Shown: positions 35,878 through 48,930, numbered from the stretch's first letter. The stretch is 64,000 nt of DNA from Heracleum sosnowskyi (GCA_030848705.1 CM061243.1:119560674-119624673); one strand, 5' to 3'. The notes: generated by a model not told the origin, from the sequence alone. Made by a program: numbers and translations.

Positions 35878-36391
35878 AACTGAATTTGACTCATGTTAAT
35901 GTGGTTTACTGGTTACTTGTGAACTTTTCGATAACTTGTTAATTTTCTGTACTCTGGTTATGTGGTTTTTATGGATTGTGGAGTAAGTATACTTACTCCA
36001 CATGGTTGTTATGGATCATGGATTTAGTATGGTTATATTAATATGGATTATGACTAGTTTGGAATTTGGCATTTTTGTTTACTTGTATTTTGGAATTTTA
36101 TTTGTTTGCATATTCTGGCAAAGAGGTTTCTTCCGGAAGGGTATTAACAGGTTCATCCAAAATGTATAAGAATTAAGAGGGGTTGGCTTTTAGTTCCGAA
36201 AAAAATAGGGTTTTTGAGTTTGCAACTCTTTATAGTATGCTGTTACTTTATTTATCTGCTGTAACATGTGTGTGCATAAAAGTAGTTAGCCATTCATGTG
36301 TTTTTCTATTTTTAATGCCTTGTGTGTTAGACACCGATTTTACCATACTAAAATTCTTCCCTTGTTTTTGGTTTTTAACCACCATTTAAAG
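35878..36391. other. Junction between CACTA element 1 and the ankyrin gene, no gene seen
   Basis: AT-rich sequence with TGTGGTTT repeats. It should contain the missing right end of CACTA element 1, but no GTAGTG terminus matching 25612 is visible. Confidence 0.35.
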
Positions 36392-37597
36392 GATTGGAGT
36401 TCATTTCCGTCAAAAGAGTTGTGTCCAATCCGGATGATCATTGAGGATGATGATGCTGATAAGTTTGATTCATTTCTGAGGAAATCAAAAATAGTGTATT
36501 GCGAGGACGACGAGATGTTAAAATATTGTAGTTTTGAAATCTGTTTTCAAGTTAATCATCACACTGTGCCTCCCTCAAATGGTTTGTTTCTTTATTCTTA
36601 AAATCTTGTGTGGTTTTTAGTTGGACTTGTATAGTTATGCAACACCTCCTCCCTGTTGCAGAAAGAGGCAATCGAGACTATTGACTTGCTTGCTGGGATC
36701 CGGAATGACAGTACCGTCATGAACGATACAATCTTCAGTGCTGTTAAGAGGGGACAAGTTGTTCCGGTGGCTGTTCTGTTGCTGTTGGCTCGAGACAGAG
36801 TTATGCAGAGCTTTCATCAATGTAATTGGGTCACTAGTGGACATGACTTGCTGTTTCCTGAAGCCATCATCAACGAGCTTGCGTCGCTAATTAATCAGGA
36901 GTCTGCTTTAGTGGGCAGCAAAGAGCACGCGAAGATTTTGCAGTTGTGTCGGATGAAAAAGGAGTTAATTATATATTTTCTACAAATGATCGAAATCTTT
37001 CACAGGGCTGGGCCTTCTTTGAAATCTTATCTGGAAGAACGGACATCTGATGTGAGTCTTCTGTAGTACTATTTTTGTCCCTCGTGAACCATGACAATTA
37101 GTTTGATTACTTTGCTGAATTAAAATTAGTAGTCAATGAAAGTAGACCTATCTGTAGTATGTCTAGCTGATTCTAATTCAAGAGAATGGTTTTTATTTGC
37201 AGGTGACAAATGAACAGGTTTCCTACGATGTTGCAGAGCTGCTTAAAGGAGCTGGATTTGTCTTGAATATGGAAAATCATGATATAAGCAATATAACGAG
37301 GTTAGGCATGTGATCGATTTTGATTGTTGTTAAACACGATGTTAGTTCTTAATACTGACTGTAATTTAATCTCGATAAATATTCTTGACAGTTCACCCAA
37401 GCCTGGCATGATTCCTCTGGATGCTACACTGAAGCAACAAGGATACGGTTATATTCTTTCTTATAAACATATGCCTTGAAGTTAATATAGATTTTCATTT
37501 GTTAACAAATTGTTAATTTTTAGAGGAAGAAGATGATCCCAAAGAAATTTTCTTCAAGCCATGTCGTGAACAAATCTGCAGATGTGATATGAGAATT
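36392..37597 (+). pseudogene. Partial ankyrin-family gene, paralogue of 2833-7241
   Basis: Exon blocks are 36392-36581, 36662-37051, 37203-37300, 37392-37447 and 37524-37597. The last four splice in phase. Their peptides (VPVAVLLLLARDRV ... AIINELASLINQESALVG ... LKSYLEERTSD, then NEQVSYDVAELL, then KEIFFKPCREQ) follow the same domain order as exons 4-7 of the minus-strand ankyrin gene. The first exon does not join the second in phase. The 5' part would lie beyond CACTA element 1, and the 3' part is cut off by Copia element 2 at 37630. The gene is therefore interrupted on both sides and probably non-functional, although the surviving exons are open. Confidence 0.62.
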
Positions 37598-37629
37598 GTA
37601 AGAACTTAATGTATAGTACTTATCTTTTT

Positions 37630-38123
37630 TGTTAGATATAATTGCTGATGATTGTTTATCAGTGTTTAAGTAACAGGTACTTATCAGAGTTTACACTATA
37701 AGCCAGTCAGAGTTTGTTAAAGTCTGACGGGGTGAGAGTTTATTTAGCTGTCGGTGCATACTTGAAGATTCTAGAAGCAATATATCTTGAAGATGGAAAG
37801 AAACAAGATATATTGAGATAGCTAAAGAAACGGGACAGAAGACATAAGCAATCCTAAATTGATATAAATTGTATAGCTGATTTATAGGAATATCAATTTG
37901 AGATTGATTGTGTAACTGTGTTCTATATAAACACAGATAGGTTAACCCTAAAAGGGATGCGAATACTGAATACATTATTCTTGTAACCTAGCAGCTCTCT
38001 GTGATATTTTACATCACTGAGAGAAGAGTTATTTAATATAATTCAGTTTATTGTTCATAAACAGTGTTCTTGATTGTTATTCTCATACATATATTGATTA
38101 TATATTGTGTATTCGGCCTAACA
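37630..38123 (+). repeat. Copia element 2, 5' LTR (494 bp)
   Basis: It runs TGTTAGATATAATTG to CGGCCTAACA. The TATA box TATATAAA at 37924-37931 lies in the middle, followed by a leader. Confidence 0.96.
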
Positions 38124-38125
38124 AT

Positions 38126-38138
38126 TGGTATCAGAGCC
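38126..38138 (+). promoter_or_regulatory. Primer-binding site of Copia element 2 (initiator tRNA-Met type)
   Basis: TGGTATCAGAGCC begins two bases after the 5' LTR. This is the standard plant copia PBS complementary to the 3' end of initiator tRNA-Met. Confidence 0.92.
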
Positions 38139-38186
38139 AAGGTTGTTTAATATATACAGTTTATTGATCCAAACACAAGTATAATC

Positions 38187-40471
38187 ATGACTGAAAACTC
38201 CCAGGCTGGTTCTAATGGAGGTTCTTATACTCAAAAGGTTCAATCTGCTTCTGTAAGTCGATATGAGTCAATCAGGGTTCCAATTCTCAAACCAGTGGAA
38301 TATCCAATATGGAAGGTTAAGATGACCATGTTTCTAGAAGCCACAGATCCAGAATACCTTGATAGAATCTATGATGGTCCTCATATGCCAACTAAACTGA
38401 CTCCTGTAGTTGCTGGTCAAGAACAAAAGACTGTTCCGAAGGAAAAGAAAGATATGACTCCTAAGGACATCTCATCAATTGCAAAGGATGCAAAAGTTAG
38501 ACATCTTCTTCATAGTGCCTTAGATAATGTCATGTCTAACATAGTTATTGGTTGCAAGACTGCCAAAGAAATCTGGGATGCTTTAGAAGTCAGGTGTCAA
38601 GGAACAAGTGCTATAAAGAAGAACAGGAAGACTATTTTAACACAGGAGTATGAACACTTTGACTCTAGATCTGATGAAACTTTGACAGATACATATGACA
38701 GATTCTGTAAATTGTTGAATGATTTGTCTCTTGTTGATAAAGAATATGACCTTGAAGAGTCAAATCTCAAGTTTCTACTATCTTTACCTGAAAGATGGGA
38801 TTTAAAGGCAACAACAATAAGAGATAATTATGATCTTGCAGAAACAGATCTTGATGAAATTTATGGGTTGCTTAAAACTCATGAACTTGAGATAGAACAA
38901 AGGAAAAAAGATCTGGAAAAAAGACAAAATCTGTTGCTCTCAAAGTTGAAGAAAAACTCATGAAGAAAGAAACATCAAAGAAGAAAGCTAAGGGAAAAGC
39001 TTTAGTCATAAATTTTGAAAGTGAGTCATCAAACTCTGATGATGACTCAAACTCTGATGCTTCTTCTGAATCCGAGGATGATGAAGAACAAATGATGCAA
39101 ATGGCTGCTTTAATGAAGAAGACCTTCAAGAAGATGGGTTTCAAGAACTTCAAGAAGGGAAAAAGATTCTCAAGAAAAGATTCAAACTCTGAAAGAAAGA
39201 ATTTCAGAAAGTCTGAAAGAAGGGATATCAAACCTGGAAAGAAAGACAAGTCTGAAATCCAGTGCTACAAGTGTAAAGAGATGGGTCACTATGCTCCAGA
39301 GTGCAAGAAAGGAAAATCTGAAAAAGCACTCATCACTAAAGGAAGAGACTGGGCAGATACTTCAGATTCAGATGAGGATGTAAACTATGCTCTCATGGCA
39401 ACTGTCAATGATGAATCCGACTCATCTGAAAATAAGGTACCCCTAACAACTTATGCTTATGATATTGATAATATATCAGAATTGAGAATTTATCTTAAAA
39501 GCATACATGTTAGTTATAGAGATCAGACTTTAGAGAATGAAATAATTAAATCTGAGAATCTTAAGCTTAAAGATAGAAATAAATTTCTTGAAGAAGAACT
39601 TGTTAACATGCAACAAGTTCAAAAGGAAAGAGATGATGCTGTTTATGTTGAACAGGAGTTGCTTAAGAAATTTAGGGAATTAGAATCTGATTTGGAAAAA
39701 GAAAGGAAGGTAATTAAAACCTGGACAAATTCTGGAAAAGACACACATCAAGTTTTTCAAACAGATACAGTTGGGTTAGGTTACTATGAGGAAGATGATC
39801 TTAGGTTTAAAGATAAAGTTAAAGTTAAAACACAACTCAAACCTATGAAATTTGTTCCTGAATCCAGTAAGCAAAACCCTGTACTTGAAAAAGAAGCTAT
39901 TAAGAAAGAATCAGTAAAAACTTGTGTTAAACAGGTGAATGTTGGTTTAATGACAGAGAAACAATTCAAGTATAAGCTCAAAGAGGTAAAGTTTGTTGAA
40001 AAACAGAAAGTGTCCAGGAAAAACAGAAATGGAAAAGTAGGCATTAACAGAAGTATTAATCATTTGCCTATTACTGATACTCCTAGAAAAACATGTCATA
40101 ATTGTGGTAGTACTAACCATCTTGCAAGTTTTTGCAGGAAGAACAAAGATATTAATTCTTTACCCTCCAAGTCTGGAGTTAAGAATGAATATAGTAGGGT
40201 TAGACCACAGACTTTATGCACTCACTGTGGGAGTACTTGGCATTCTATTTATACTTGCAAGAATTATCATGCTACTTATCACAATTATTATGAGTTGAAG
40301 CCCAATTTGAAATGGGTTAAAGTTGATTCTGCAAGTGTAAATTCTGATAGTGCAAACTCTGATACAGTTAGCTTAAACTCTGTAGATAAGGATTCCGCTG
40401 CAAAAGCTAACTATATTAAGAAAGCCAAAGGATCCAAGCAAGTCTGGATCCTTAAATCTAACTCTTTGTAA
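38187..40471 (+). CDS. Copia element 2 Gag (one frameshift)
   Basis: The first part (38187-38963, 258 codons) begins MTENSQAGSNGG and holds the DUF4219/UBN2-type capsid region (YPIWKVKMTMFLEA, AKEIWDALEVRCQG). The frame changes at an A-run near 38955, where one base appears missing, and Gag continues at 38960-40471. There it has acidic Ser/Asp repeats, the zinc knuckle CYKCKEMGHYAPEC near 39260, a coiled coil at 39500-39720, and two further knuckle-like motifs (CHNCGSTNHLASFC near 40095, CTHCGSTWHSIYTC near 40220). Gag would form the particle and bind the RNA. Three CCHC-type motifs in one Gag is more than the usual one. Confidence 0.9.
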
Positions 40472-40481
40472 TTGTTTGTGA

Positions 40482-43400
40482 TTGCAGGACATAAGGGAAA
40501 GTACCCTAGTCTTGGACAGTGGATGTTCAGGACACATGACTGGAAATAAAGCCCTGCTATCAGATTATGAGGAGAAAGCTGGCCCAAAAGTTTCCTATGG
40601 AGATGGCAACATAGGACGTACTATGGGATATGGCAATATCAATCTTGGAAGTGTCATCATCACCGATGTAGCTCTTGTCCCAGGACTCAAGCATGACTTG
40701 CTATCTGTGAGTCAAATCTGTGACAGAGGTTATCATGTAGATTTTCAACCTGAATACTGTGAGGTTATCAGAAAATCTACAGGGAAAGTTGTTCTAGTTG
40801 GACACAGACGGAATAATATCTATGAAGCAAGTTTGGTAACAAACTCTGAAGGAAAAGTTGTGTGTTTGTCTGCAAAAATGTCTAATGAGGAGAGTTGGAA
40901 ATGGCATAAGAAGCTCTCTCACCTAAACTTGAACAACATCAATGAGCTAATTCGAAAAGATCTTGTAAGGGGACTTCCAAAGTCTATACTCAGCATAGAT
41001 GGTCTGTGTTATTCTTGTCAAAAGGCCAAGCAAAGGAAGGCATCTTTCAAGAGTAAGTCTGAATCTTCAGTTGTGGATCCTTATCATCTTCTACATGTTG
41101 ATCTATTTGGTCCAGTAAATGTAATGTCTCTAGGCAGAAAGAAATATGCTCTAGTCATAGTTGATGAGTATACCAGATACACTTGGGTGTACTTTCTAGC
41201 AAAGAAGGATGAAACTGCCTTAACTCTGATGGATCATGTAAAGTTACTGGATAAAGGATCACAGTATAAAGTGAAAATTATAAGGAGTGATAATGGAACT
41301 GAATTCAGAAATGTAACAATGGAAGAATTTTGCAAAGAAAGAGGAGTGAAGCAAGAATTTTCTGCACCAGGGACTCCACAGCAAAATGGTGTAGTTGAAA
41401 GAAAGAACAGAACTTTAATCGAAGCTGCCAGAACAATGCTTGATGAAGCAAAATTGCCAACTTATTTCTAGGCAGAAGCTGTTCAAACTGCTTGTTTTAC
41501 TCAAAATGCAACACTGATCAATAGGCATGGGAAAACACCATATGAGATGGTGAAGAAAAAGAAACCAAACCTGAAATATTTTCATATTTTCGGGTGCAAA
41601 TGCTTTGTGTTGAAAACTCATCCTGAACAGTTGACCAAGTTTGACTTAAAAGCTGATGAAGGAATTTTTGTTGGATACCCACTGTCAACTAAAGCATTCA
41701 GAGTCTACAATCTGAGAACTAAAGTGATCATGGAATCTATACATGTGTCATTTGATGACAAAAAAATAACTGGAATAGAAGATGAAGAATATCATGATCG
41801 ACTTCGCTTTGAAAATGAAGATCTAAACTCTGATCACGTAAACTCTGATGAAGCAAATCTAACAAACTCTGATGAAGCATACTCTGAACCTCTACTGGTA
41901 AACACTGAGGGAGTTTCTCTGACAGAACAAAATAGAGAATCAGTTGAGGGGGAGCTTGAAGATACTTCAGAAACATCTCAACATGATGATACACATTTTG
42001 AAAATGAGTCAGCAGAAGAATCAAATAGAAACTCTGGGTCAAACTCTGAAAGTTCAAATAATGAACAGTCCAATTCAGGGGGAGCCTCAGAGAATGCAGA
42101 TGGTCAAGAAGAAAATCAGGAGAGCATGGATCAAGGGGGGGGATCTAATAATGATGAAAGAAGCCACTTTCCAACAGCAAGAAGGTGGACACAAGCTCAT
42201 ACACCTGATCTGATAATTGGAGATCCAGATGCAAGTGTAAGAACAAGAAGTGCAACAACAAATGAATATCTGTTTCATGCATTTTTATCCCAAACTGAGC
42301 CCAAGAAAGTGGAAGAAGCTCTTCAAGATGCTAACTGGATAACAGCTATGCAGGAAGAGTTAAATGAATTTGAAAGAAATGAAGTATGGACTCTTGTACC
42401 AAGACCCAAAAACAGATCTATTGTTGGTACAAAATGGGTTTTCAGAAACAAGACTGACAGTGAGGGAATAATTACAAGGAATAAGGCTAGACTTGTGGCA
42501 AAAGGATATTCTCAACAGGAAGGAATTGACTATGATGAAACCTTTGCTCCAGTTGCAAGATTGGAGGCCATAAGAATTTCTCTAGCATATGCTGCTCACA
42601 AAAAGTTCAAAGTCTTTCAGATGGATGTGAAAAGTGCTTTTCTCAATGGGAAACTTGAAGAAGAAGTGTTTGTTGAACAACCACCAGGGTTTGTAGATCC
42701 CAAGCATCCAGATTATGTCTACAGACTTGACAAAGCTCTTTATGGACTAAAGCAGGCACCTAGAGCATGGTATGAAACTCTGGCTCAATTTCTTTTAGAA
42801 AGTGGGTTCACTAGAGGTACAATTGATAAAACCTTGTTCTATTTCAATACTGGTAATGATTTGCTTTTAGTTCAAATCTATGTGGATGACATAATTTTTG
42901 GGTCTACTAATGACAAACTCTGCAAGAAATTTGCCAAGCTTATGCAATCCAGGTACCAAATGAGCATGATGGGAGAGCTTAGTTATTTTCTAGGCTTGGA
43001 GGTAAAGCAAACAGATGATGGGATTTTTATCAATCAAACAAAATATACCAGAAATCTTCTCAAGAAATTTGGTATGCTTGATAGTTCATCTGCCACAACT
43101 CCCATGGCTACTGCAACAAAGCTAGAAAAAGATACAGGGGCTTCAGTAGATATTACAAACTACAGAGGCATGATAGGGTCTCTTCTTTATCTCACTGCAA
43201 GTAGACCAGATATCATGTATGCAACATGTCTTTGTGCAAGATTTCAAGCAGACCCCAGAGAGCCTCATCTAGCAGCTGTGAAGAGAATTTTCAAATATCT
43301 CAAAGGAACCATAACCCTTGGTTTGTGGTATCCTAGAGAATCAGAGTTTAAATTAATTGGTTACTCTGATGCAGATTTTGCAGGCTGTAAGATAGACAGA

Positions 43401-43823
43401 AAAAGCACCAGTGGAAGCTGTCAATTTTTAGGTGACAGATTAGTTTCTTGGTACAGCAAGAAACAGAAATCAATTTCCACATCCACCGCAGAAGCAGAGT
43501 ATATTGTTGCTGGTAGCTGTTGTGCACAGATTCTGTGGATGAAGAATCAATTGCTGGATTATGGGTTAAGGTACTCTAAAATACCTATTTTCTGTGATAA
43601 TCAAAGTGCTATCGCTATGACAGGTAACCCAGTACAGCATTCCATGACCAAGCACATCAGTATAAGGTATCACTTTATCAGGGAACATGTGGAGGAAGGA
43701 GATATTGAGCTTCATTTTGTGTCTACAGAACAACAGCTTGCATATATCTTCACCAAGCCTTTGAGTGAAGCTATATTTACAAGACTGGTAAATGAACTTG
43801 GAATGATCTCTGGTTTTGACTAG
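40482..43823 (+). CDS. Copia element 2 Pol (protease, integrase, RT, RNase H), one internal TAG
   Basis: Pol follows Gag in another frame after a stop. Order: protease LVLDSGCSGHMTG near 40510; integrase zinc region (HKKLSHLNLN ... CYSCQ) near 40900-41020; integrase core (DEYTRYTWVYF, RSDNGTEF, QQNGVVERKN) near 41160-41400; an in-frame TAG at 41469-41471 where a Trp codon is usual; then the same frame to 43823 with reverse transcriptase (FQMDVKSAFLNGK, YVDDIIFGSTN near 42880) and RNase H (GYSDADFAGC near 43360, STSTAEAEY). All catalytic motifs are present, and the single stop is the only visible lesion. Confidence 0.94.
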
Positions 43824-45147
43824 AGATATTGGTTAGACTCAAACTTTATTCATCTGTGAAAATTTGCTCATGTTTTTCTGCATGTGTTAACTGTCATGCA
43901 AATCATGTTGATAAACTCTGGTAACATACTCTGTTGGAAGCATACTCTGATGATAAACTCTGATGTTATACTCTGATTGTGTTATTGTCTGAAACATATT
44001 GACCGATGAAGAAAATTGTACGAAGCATGATTCTCAGTAAGTAATCATGAATCTTTCAAAGTTATATAAAATCCGATCTCAAATGTGTGCAGAAATTTTA
44101 CACAGCATGATACTGTCTCTATATTTATAGCATCTATTAGTTTATTGATCCTATACACTGAGTCTGTATTAGCTGTTTGCACTTTCTCTCATAAATCATA
44201 AACGTTAAATGATGTAAGTCTAAACTCTGATAAATAGTTACTGCTAATTCACCCCTAAGCAAAAGATGCAAAAATATGCACAAATTCCTTTGAGATCATG
44301 TTGTGCCTAGGAAGACCCATGAACTTATTGTATGAAATAAGGGCTAAAATTTTCAAATTTTTGGTGACTAGTGCCAACCACTGATTACTGGAAAAAGAAT
44401 TAAAAAAAAAAAATTAAGGGGGTGAAAACAAATGAATACAAATAAATACAGAGTTTAGATGAAATCAGAATATGTTTTACATATGAGAGTTTGGGCAACC
44501 AGTTTTTACTGATTTATTTTGTGGATTTTATGCACTTTGAGATGCTCTCAATATTTCTATTCAGTAAACTCTGCTATTCACACACAAATATTCACAACTG
44601 TGCATTTTGAGAAAAGAGATTATTAATGAAGGAGGAGAATTGATAAAAACTGATGAACTGTGTACTCTACGCCGAGGTAATTTATTTTTAATCTCTGATG
44701 ATTAAAATAAATAAAGTTGTTTTAGACATTTCATAATTATTGAGGAACATTATTTTTGGAAAATAGAGAGTATGATTGAAACGGTTTGATTGAGTTTTTG
44801 AAAATGGAGAGAGGTTGAGTGTCTAGGAAAATGTAATAGGCGGTAATTATTGCTCTTTTTACTGCGCATGCGCATTGGAAACTGTCAATTACTGCTGTCA
44901 GTCATTGCATGAGTGCCACGTGTCACACTCACATGGTTCACGGAGTAAGACAGTTGTGTGTATTGATTAGAAACTGTTCAGTTTTTAATTCTTTCTTTTT
45001 GTATTAATATACAATACACAAACTCGTTTGAACTTTTCACAACTTACTCCAATTCACACCTTATTGTCACATACACATTTTCACAAACACTCTTACCGCA
45101 AACACTCTCAAATATTCTCTAAGTCATTCTCTGCTTATTTCTAAATC
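43824..45147. other. Non-coding spacer between pol and the extra ORF of Copia element 2
   Basis: About 1.3 kb without an ORF. It is AT-rich, with scattered AACTCTG motifs like those in the flanking ORFs. A TATA-like TTAATATACAATACA near 45004 and CT/CA-rich leader sequence just before the ATG at 45148 suggest an internal promoter for the extra ORF. Confidence 0.45.
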
Positions 45148-48100
45148 GTGCTAATGGGTTCTACTGCTTTTGTCTCTTCTGGGCTTGAATTTGTTCCAAA
45201 TAATTATGCTGCTCCATTGGTTAATGTGAACGCACCGAAGGCGTTTCATTTGATGCAAAATTTTCTTGCTCGATCTCCAATTGGGCGTGCTCTTGTAGAA
45301 CCAGAGAGGCTTTCTGCGGTTCAAATCAAAAGTTTCTGGGAGATTGGTATCTATGATGATGGTGGTGTTTCTGGAACGCCATCTATTATTTTCGAGTTTC
45401 AAGAAACAGAGTATGTCATTACACCTGGTACGGTACGTGATGCTCTGGGCTTTGGTGAACATACTGCGTACACCATTGTTGTTGGTGATGCTGAGTTGCT
45501 GAGGATGATGAGGGAGATAGGTTATGGTGGATCTTTGGCCAAGATAGGTCAGTTGAAGCGACCGTTCTTGAGGAAGGAGTGGAGATTTTTCTTCGACTGT
45601 ATCACAAGAATGTTCGGGAAGAAGTGCACGAACTGGGATGCAATACCCACTGACAGTCTACAAATAGGGTATTCTCTTCTCTATGGTACCAATTTTGATT
45701 TTGGTAGATTTGTTTTAAGTAACTTAGGAGAGAAAATGAATGAGAATAGGGGAGTAGTTTACTTTGCTAGATTCTGTCAGCTTTTATTTTCTACCTGTGT
45801 TAGTGGGGTAGATATTAATGATGCAGATGTAATTCCATATTTTAAATTACACAAACGTATATTCTCTGATCTTGTGAACAAAGATGTGAAGAAGGGTGTT
45901 GTAGGTGATCTCTTACTGCCTGCATTAGTGCAGCAGTTTTTGGATGATTCTACCCAAGCAGATTCACAACCAGAACCACTAAACACTGAAGTTCCTCCAT
46001 CTACATCACAACCAATTCAGACAGGTGGTAGAATCAAACACAGGGCTTTTAAACCTGCAAAGATTGTTAAGCCAGCTACTGAGGTTGGAGTGTCAAAATC
46101 TTCTCTGCCAAAGTCTGATGGTCCCTCAAAGAAGAGAAGAGCAAAGAGACCACGTTCTGATGATGAGGAAGATACTGAAACTTTGCATCAAAGAAGAAGA
46201 AGGCTGGTAGCTGACTATCTTTTTGATGAGTTAGAAACTGAAGCTGTTCCTGAAGCTGAACAGAATGCAGCTCCTGATGTTGTTACTGAGGAGGCTGATG
46301 TTAATGTTGAAGCTATTGTGCCTACAGAGGACAGAGAAGATGCTGCACATGCTGATAATGATAACTTTGCAGATCCTTTGGACATGGATCTTGAAGCACA
46401 TCCTACTATCAGTGTTTGTGACACTGAGGATGTGGCAGCTGATCAAGCCACTCTAGTAGTTGATGAGTCTATGGCAACTCATACAGAGATTCTCTCTGTC
46501 ACCAATCAAATTCTTGAATTGGGTGAGGAAGTTGATCAGGAAGCAAAATCTGTCTCTTCTGAGAAGATTGTTGAAGCTGCTGTTGAGAAGCTGGATGAAG
46601 CTACAGCAGAGAATCTGGAAGAAGATGTTTTTGTTGCAAACTCTGTTAAAAATGCTATTCTAGCAGAAGAAGAAGTTGCTGAGGCAGTTAACTCTGAGAA
46701 GCATGAAGCTGTTGCAGAGCAAGTTCATGATGAAGCTGCACAGTTAAACATTGAAGTTACTGCAGAGAATACAGCTGCAGAGCCTTTAGCAGAAAATGTT
46801 GATGCAGACAGAGTTGTCTCTAACAGTGATGATCACACTTCTGCAAATTTTGATCATGCAAACTCTGGAATCAATATTGCACTCTCAGACTCTGATGATC
46901 ATGAATCAATACCTTTTCTAAGGGATCCTACTGCAGAGTATGTCAAGGAAAATCAACGTGCCACTGAAGATCATTATAGAGAAATGTACTATTCAAATTG
47001 GTCAGGGGCAGATTGTATTTTCTCTACACAAAGAACTGCTGATTTTATTGCTAAGTCTGCTAAAGAAATTTCAAATCCTGAGCTGTTGACACATTTGAAG
47101 GCCACAATTGTTCAAGTAAAATCTTTGCACAATCGCTTTGATGAGACTCACAAAGCTGTCATAGGCCTGAGGAATGATAGTGTTGCTAAGGAATTGGCCT
47201 TGAAGACTGATAGAGCTCAATATTCTTCTATGATCAAGGATCAGGTCGAAATCAAGCAGAGACTAAGCACAGTTGAAAGAAATCAAGATGTAATGGCTAC
47301 AAAGATTGATTCTATTGCTGCATCTTTAGAATTGCTGACATCTGTACTTATTCCTGATGATGTCAAAAAGGGGGAGAGAGTTCCTAAAGACAAATGCAAA
47401 AGGACTTCAATTCTGAGACGGAGGGATGATGCAACAGATGGTGGAAGCAAAGAATCAGAGCAAAGGTCAAAATCTACTCAAGAGCAAGGGAGACTTAGGT
47501 CAAACTCTGCTAAGCTGACAAACTCTGATAGAGTAAACTCTGGTGCTCAATCTTCTTCAAGACTTAAAAGTCTAGTGATTTCAGCCAATTCAATTACTGA
47601 TGAAGAGATTGCAGCTAAGCTGTTTCTGGAAGAACATGGTGGTGAAGCCACAGTTGAAGATATGGATGCTGAAATGCAGATTCTTGCTGAAGAGCATAAG
47701 AAGAAGGTTGAAGCTGGAACTTACAAGAAAAAGGCTGTCAAGGCTCCTAGGAGAAAGGAACAAGGAATCTTTATTAAAGAGAATGTGAACTCTCAACAGA
47801 GTTTACAATATTCAAGGAGGCCTGTTGGAGCAAGCACTGATAAAGGTAAAGGTAAATTGATTGAAGAACCTGAGTTATCAAAGAAGGCTCATTCAACATC
47901 TGACATTGCTCAAGTTGAATCAAGACCTAATCAATCAACCACTGACATTGCTCAAGTTGATAATTCTGCTAAAGTTGTGACAACCTCTGACACTGCTCAA
48001 GTTGTACAAACTCAGTTGAAATCTTCACAACTCCAAGGTATTTTTGGAAAACCAACTAGAGATGAAACTCTGAAGCCAGGAAATGTGAATTTTCTTCAAA

Positions 48101-48798
48101 CCAGATCAGTGTTAGGAAAGTAAACTTATGATAAATCTGGTTTGGGTTCAGATAGAGAGAAAAGAATAAATAACAGTCCTTTAGATCATACATCACTGGC
48201 AGAACCTGGTGTTGGGGTAACTCAAGAAAGCCTTGACAAGCTAGAGTTTGTTCAGATGATCTATCACAAAGGAATTAAAAAGGAGTTTCTATTATACTTT
48301 ATGGCTGATGGAAGAGTTTATAGAGTTGGAGAAGCTGACATTCATCTGAAGCTATGGGAGGAGCTGGAGTATGTTTTGTATCTATTGAAAGTGAAAAAGC
48401 GAAGTACTCATAATGTTGTTCAAGTTTTGAAAGAGAGAATGATGAAGTCTAAAGTTTTTCTTGGAGCCAGAATTTCAAGTGCTTATATTCCTAAATATAG
48501 AGATGCTCATGGAAAGCTGGTAGAGATGAAGAGGAATAGTGCAAGGTTCAGGACTGCACTGGGAATAAGAGTCTTAGAGTTCAATCTAGAGTCTGATAAG
48601 TCTTTCTTTATAAGACTTGGAAATGAGATGAAGAAAAACAGCATTTATTCTCTGAGGGCTGCCATATATCAGACTGGTGAAAGAGATCCATAACTTAAGG
48701 AGCTGAAAGAGATTATGACTGCTGAGCTAGAAAGAGCTGAAAGAAGACTACTTATAGATTATCTCAGGATAGTGCCTGACATTGAAGAAATTAAGTAA
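45148..48798 (+). CDS. Extra 3' ORF of Copia element 2 (plant transposon protein domain), two in-frame stops
   Basis: It opens at the ATG at 45148. After 991 codons there is TAA at 48121-48123, the same frame continues to a second TAA at 48691-48693, and it ends at TAA 48796-48798, about 1,215 codons in all. The N-terminal ~270 residues (AFHLMQNFLARSPIGRAL, SFWEIGIYDD, FFDCITRMFGKKCTNWDA, QIGYSLLYGTNFDFGRF) match the putative plant transposon protein domain seen in large plant retroelements. Next come a basic KKRRAKRPRSDDEED stretch that could be a nuclear signal, a long acidic Glu/Ala/Val-rich region, a predicted coiled coil (about residues 640-740) and a basic C-terminus. The position between pol and LTR is that of the env-like ORF in SIRE elements, but no signal peptide or membrane span is evident. 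The function is unknown. Confidence 0.85.
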
Positions 48799-48930
48799 AG
48801 GCTGACTGTAAGTTTTTAAAGTTTTCTGTTTTAAGTAAAAGTTAAACTCTGTTATGTTATAAACACTGCATTTGTTAATGTTTTGACATCATCAATTATC
48901 TTTTAACTTGTACATTTTTGTCATGCACAA

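Larger units (their letters stand above)
25612..35900. mobile_element. CACTA (En/Spm) element 1, about 10.3 kb, right end not found
   Basis: The left terminus begins CACTACGTCAAATTTGGGC at 25612, followed to about 26240 by subterminal repeats containing GTGGCTAA/TTAGCCAC and GTGACTA. The interior encodes on the minus strand a GRF-zinc-finger ORF, a DUF4216 exon and a TnpD-type transposase. On the plus strand it encodes a Transposase_24 (TnpA-type) gene. The right terminal repeat should read ...TTTGACGTAGTG but I cannot find it before the ankyrin exons at 36392. The right end is therefore deleted or strongly diverged, and 35900 is only the end of the last CACTA-type exon. Confidence 0.85.

Noticed and set aside
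36183..36389. 68-codon plus ORF before the second ankyrin gene
   Set aside because: AT-rich, hydrophobic and without homology. It probably lies in an intron or in CACTA remnant.
37691..37975. 94-codon minus ORF found twice (also 49004-49288)
   Set aside because: The two copies are the LTRs of Copia element 2. The ORF is an antisense shadow.
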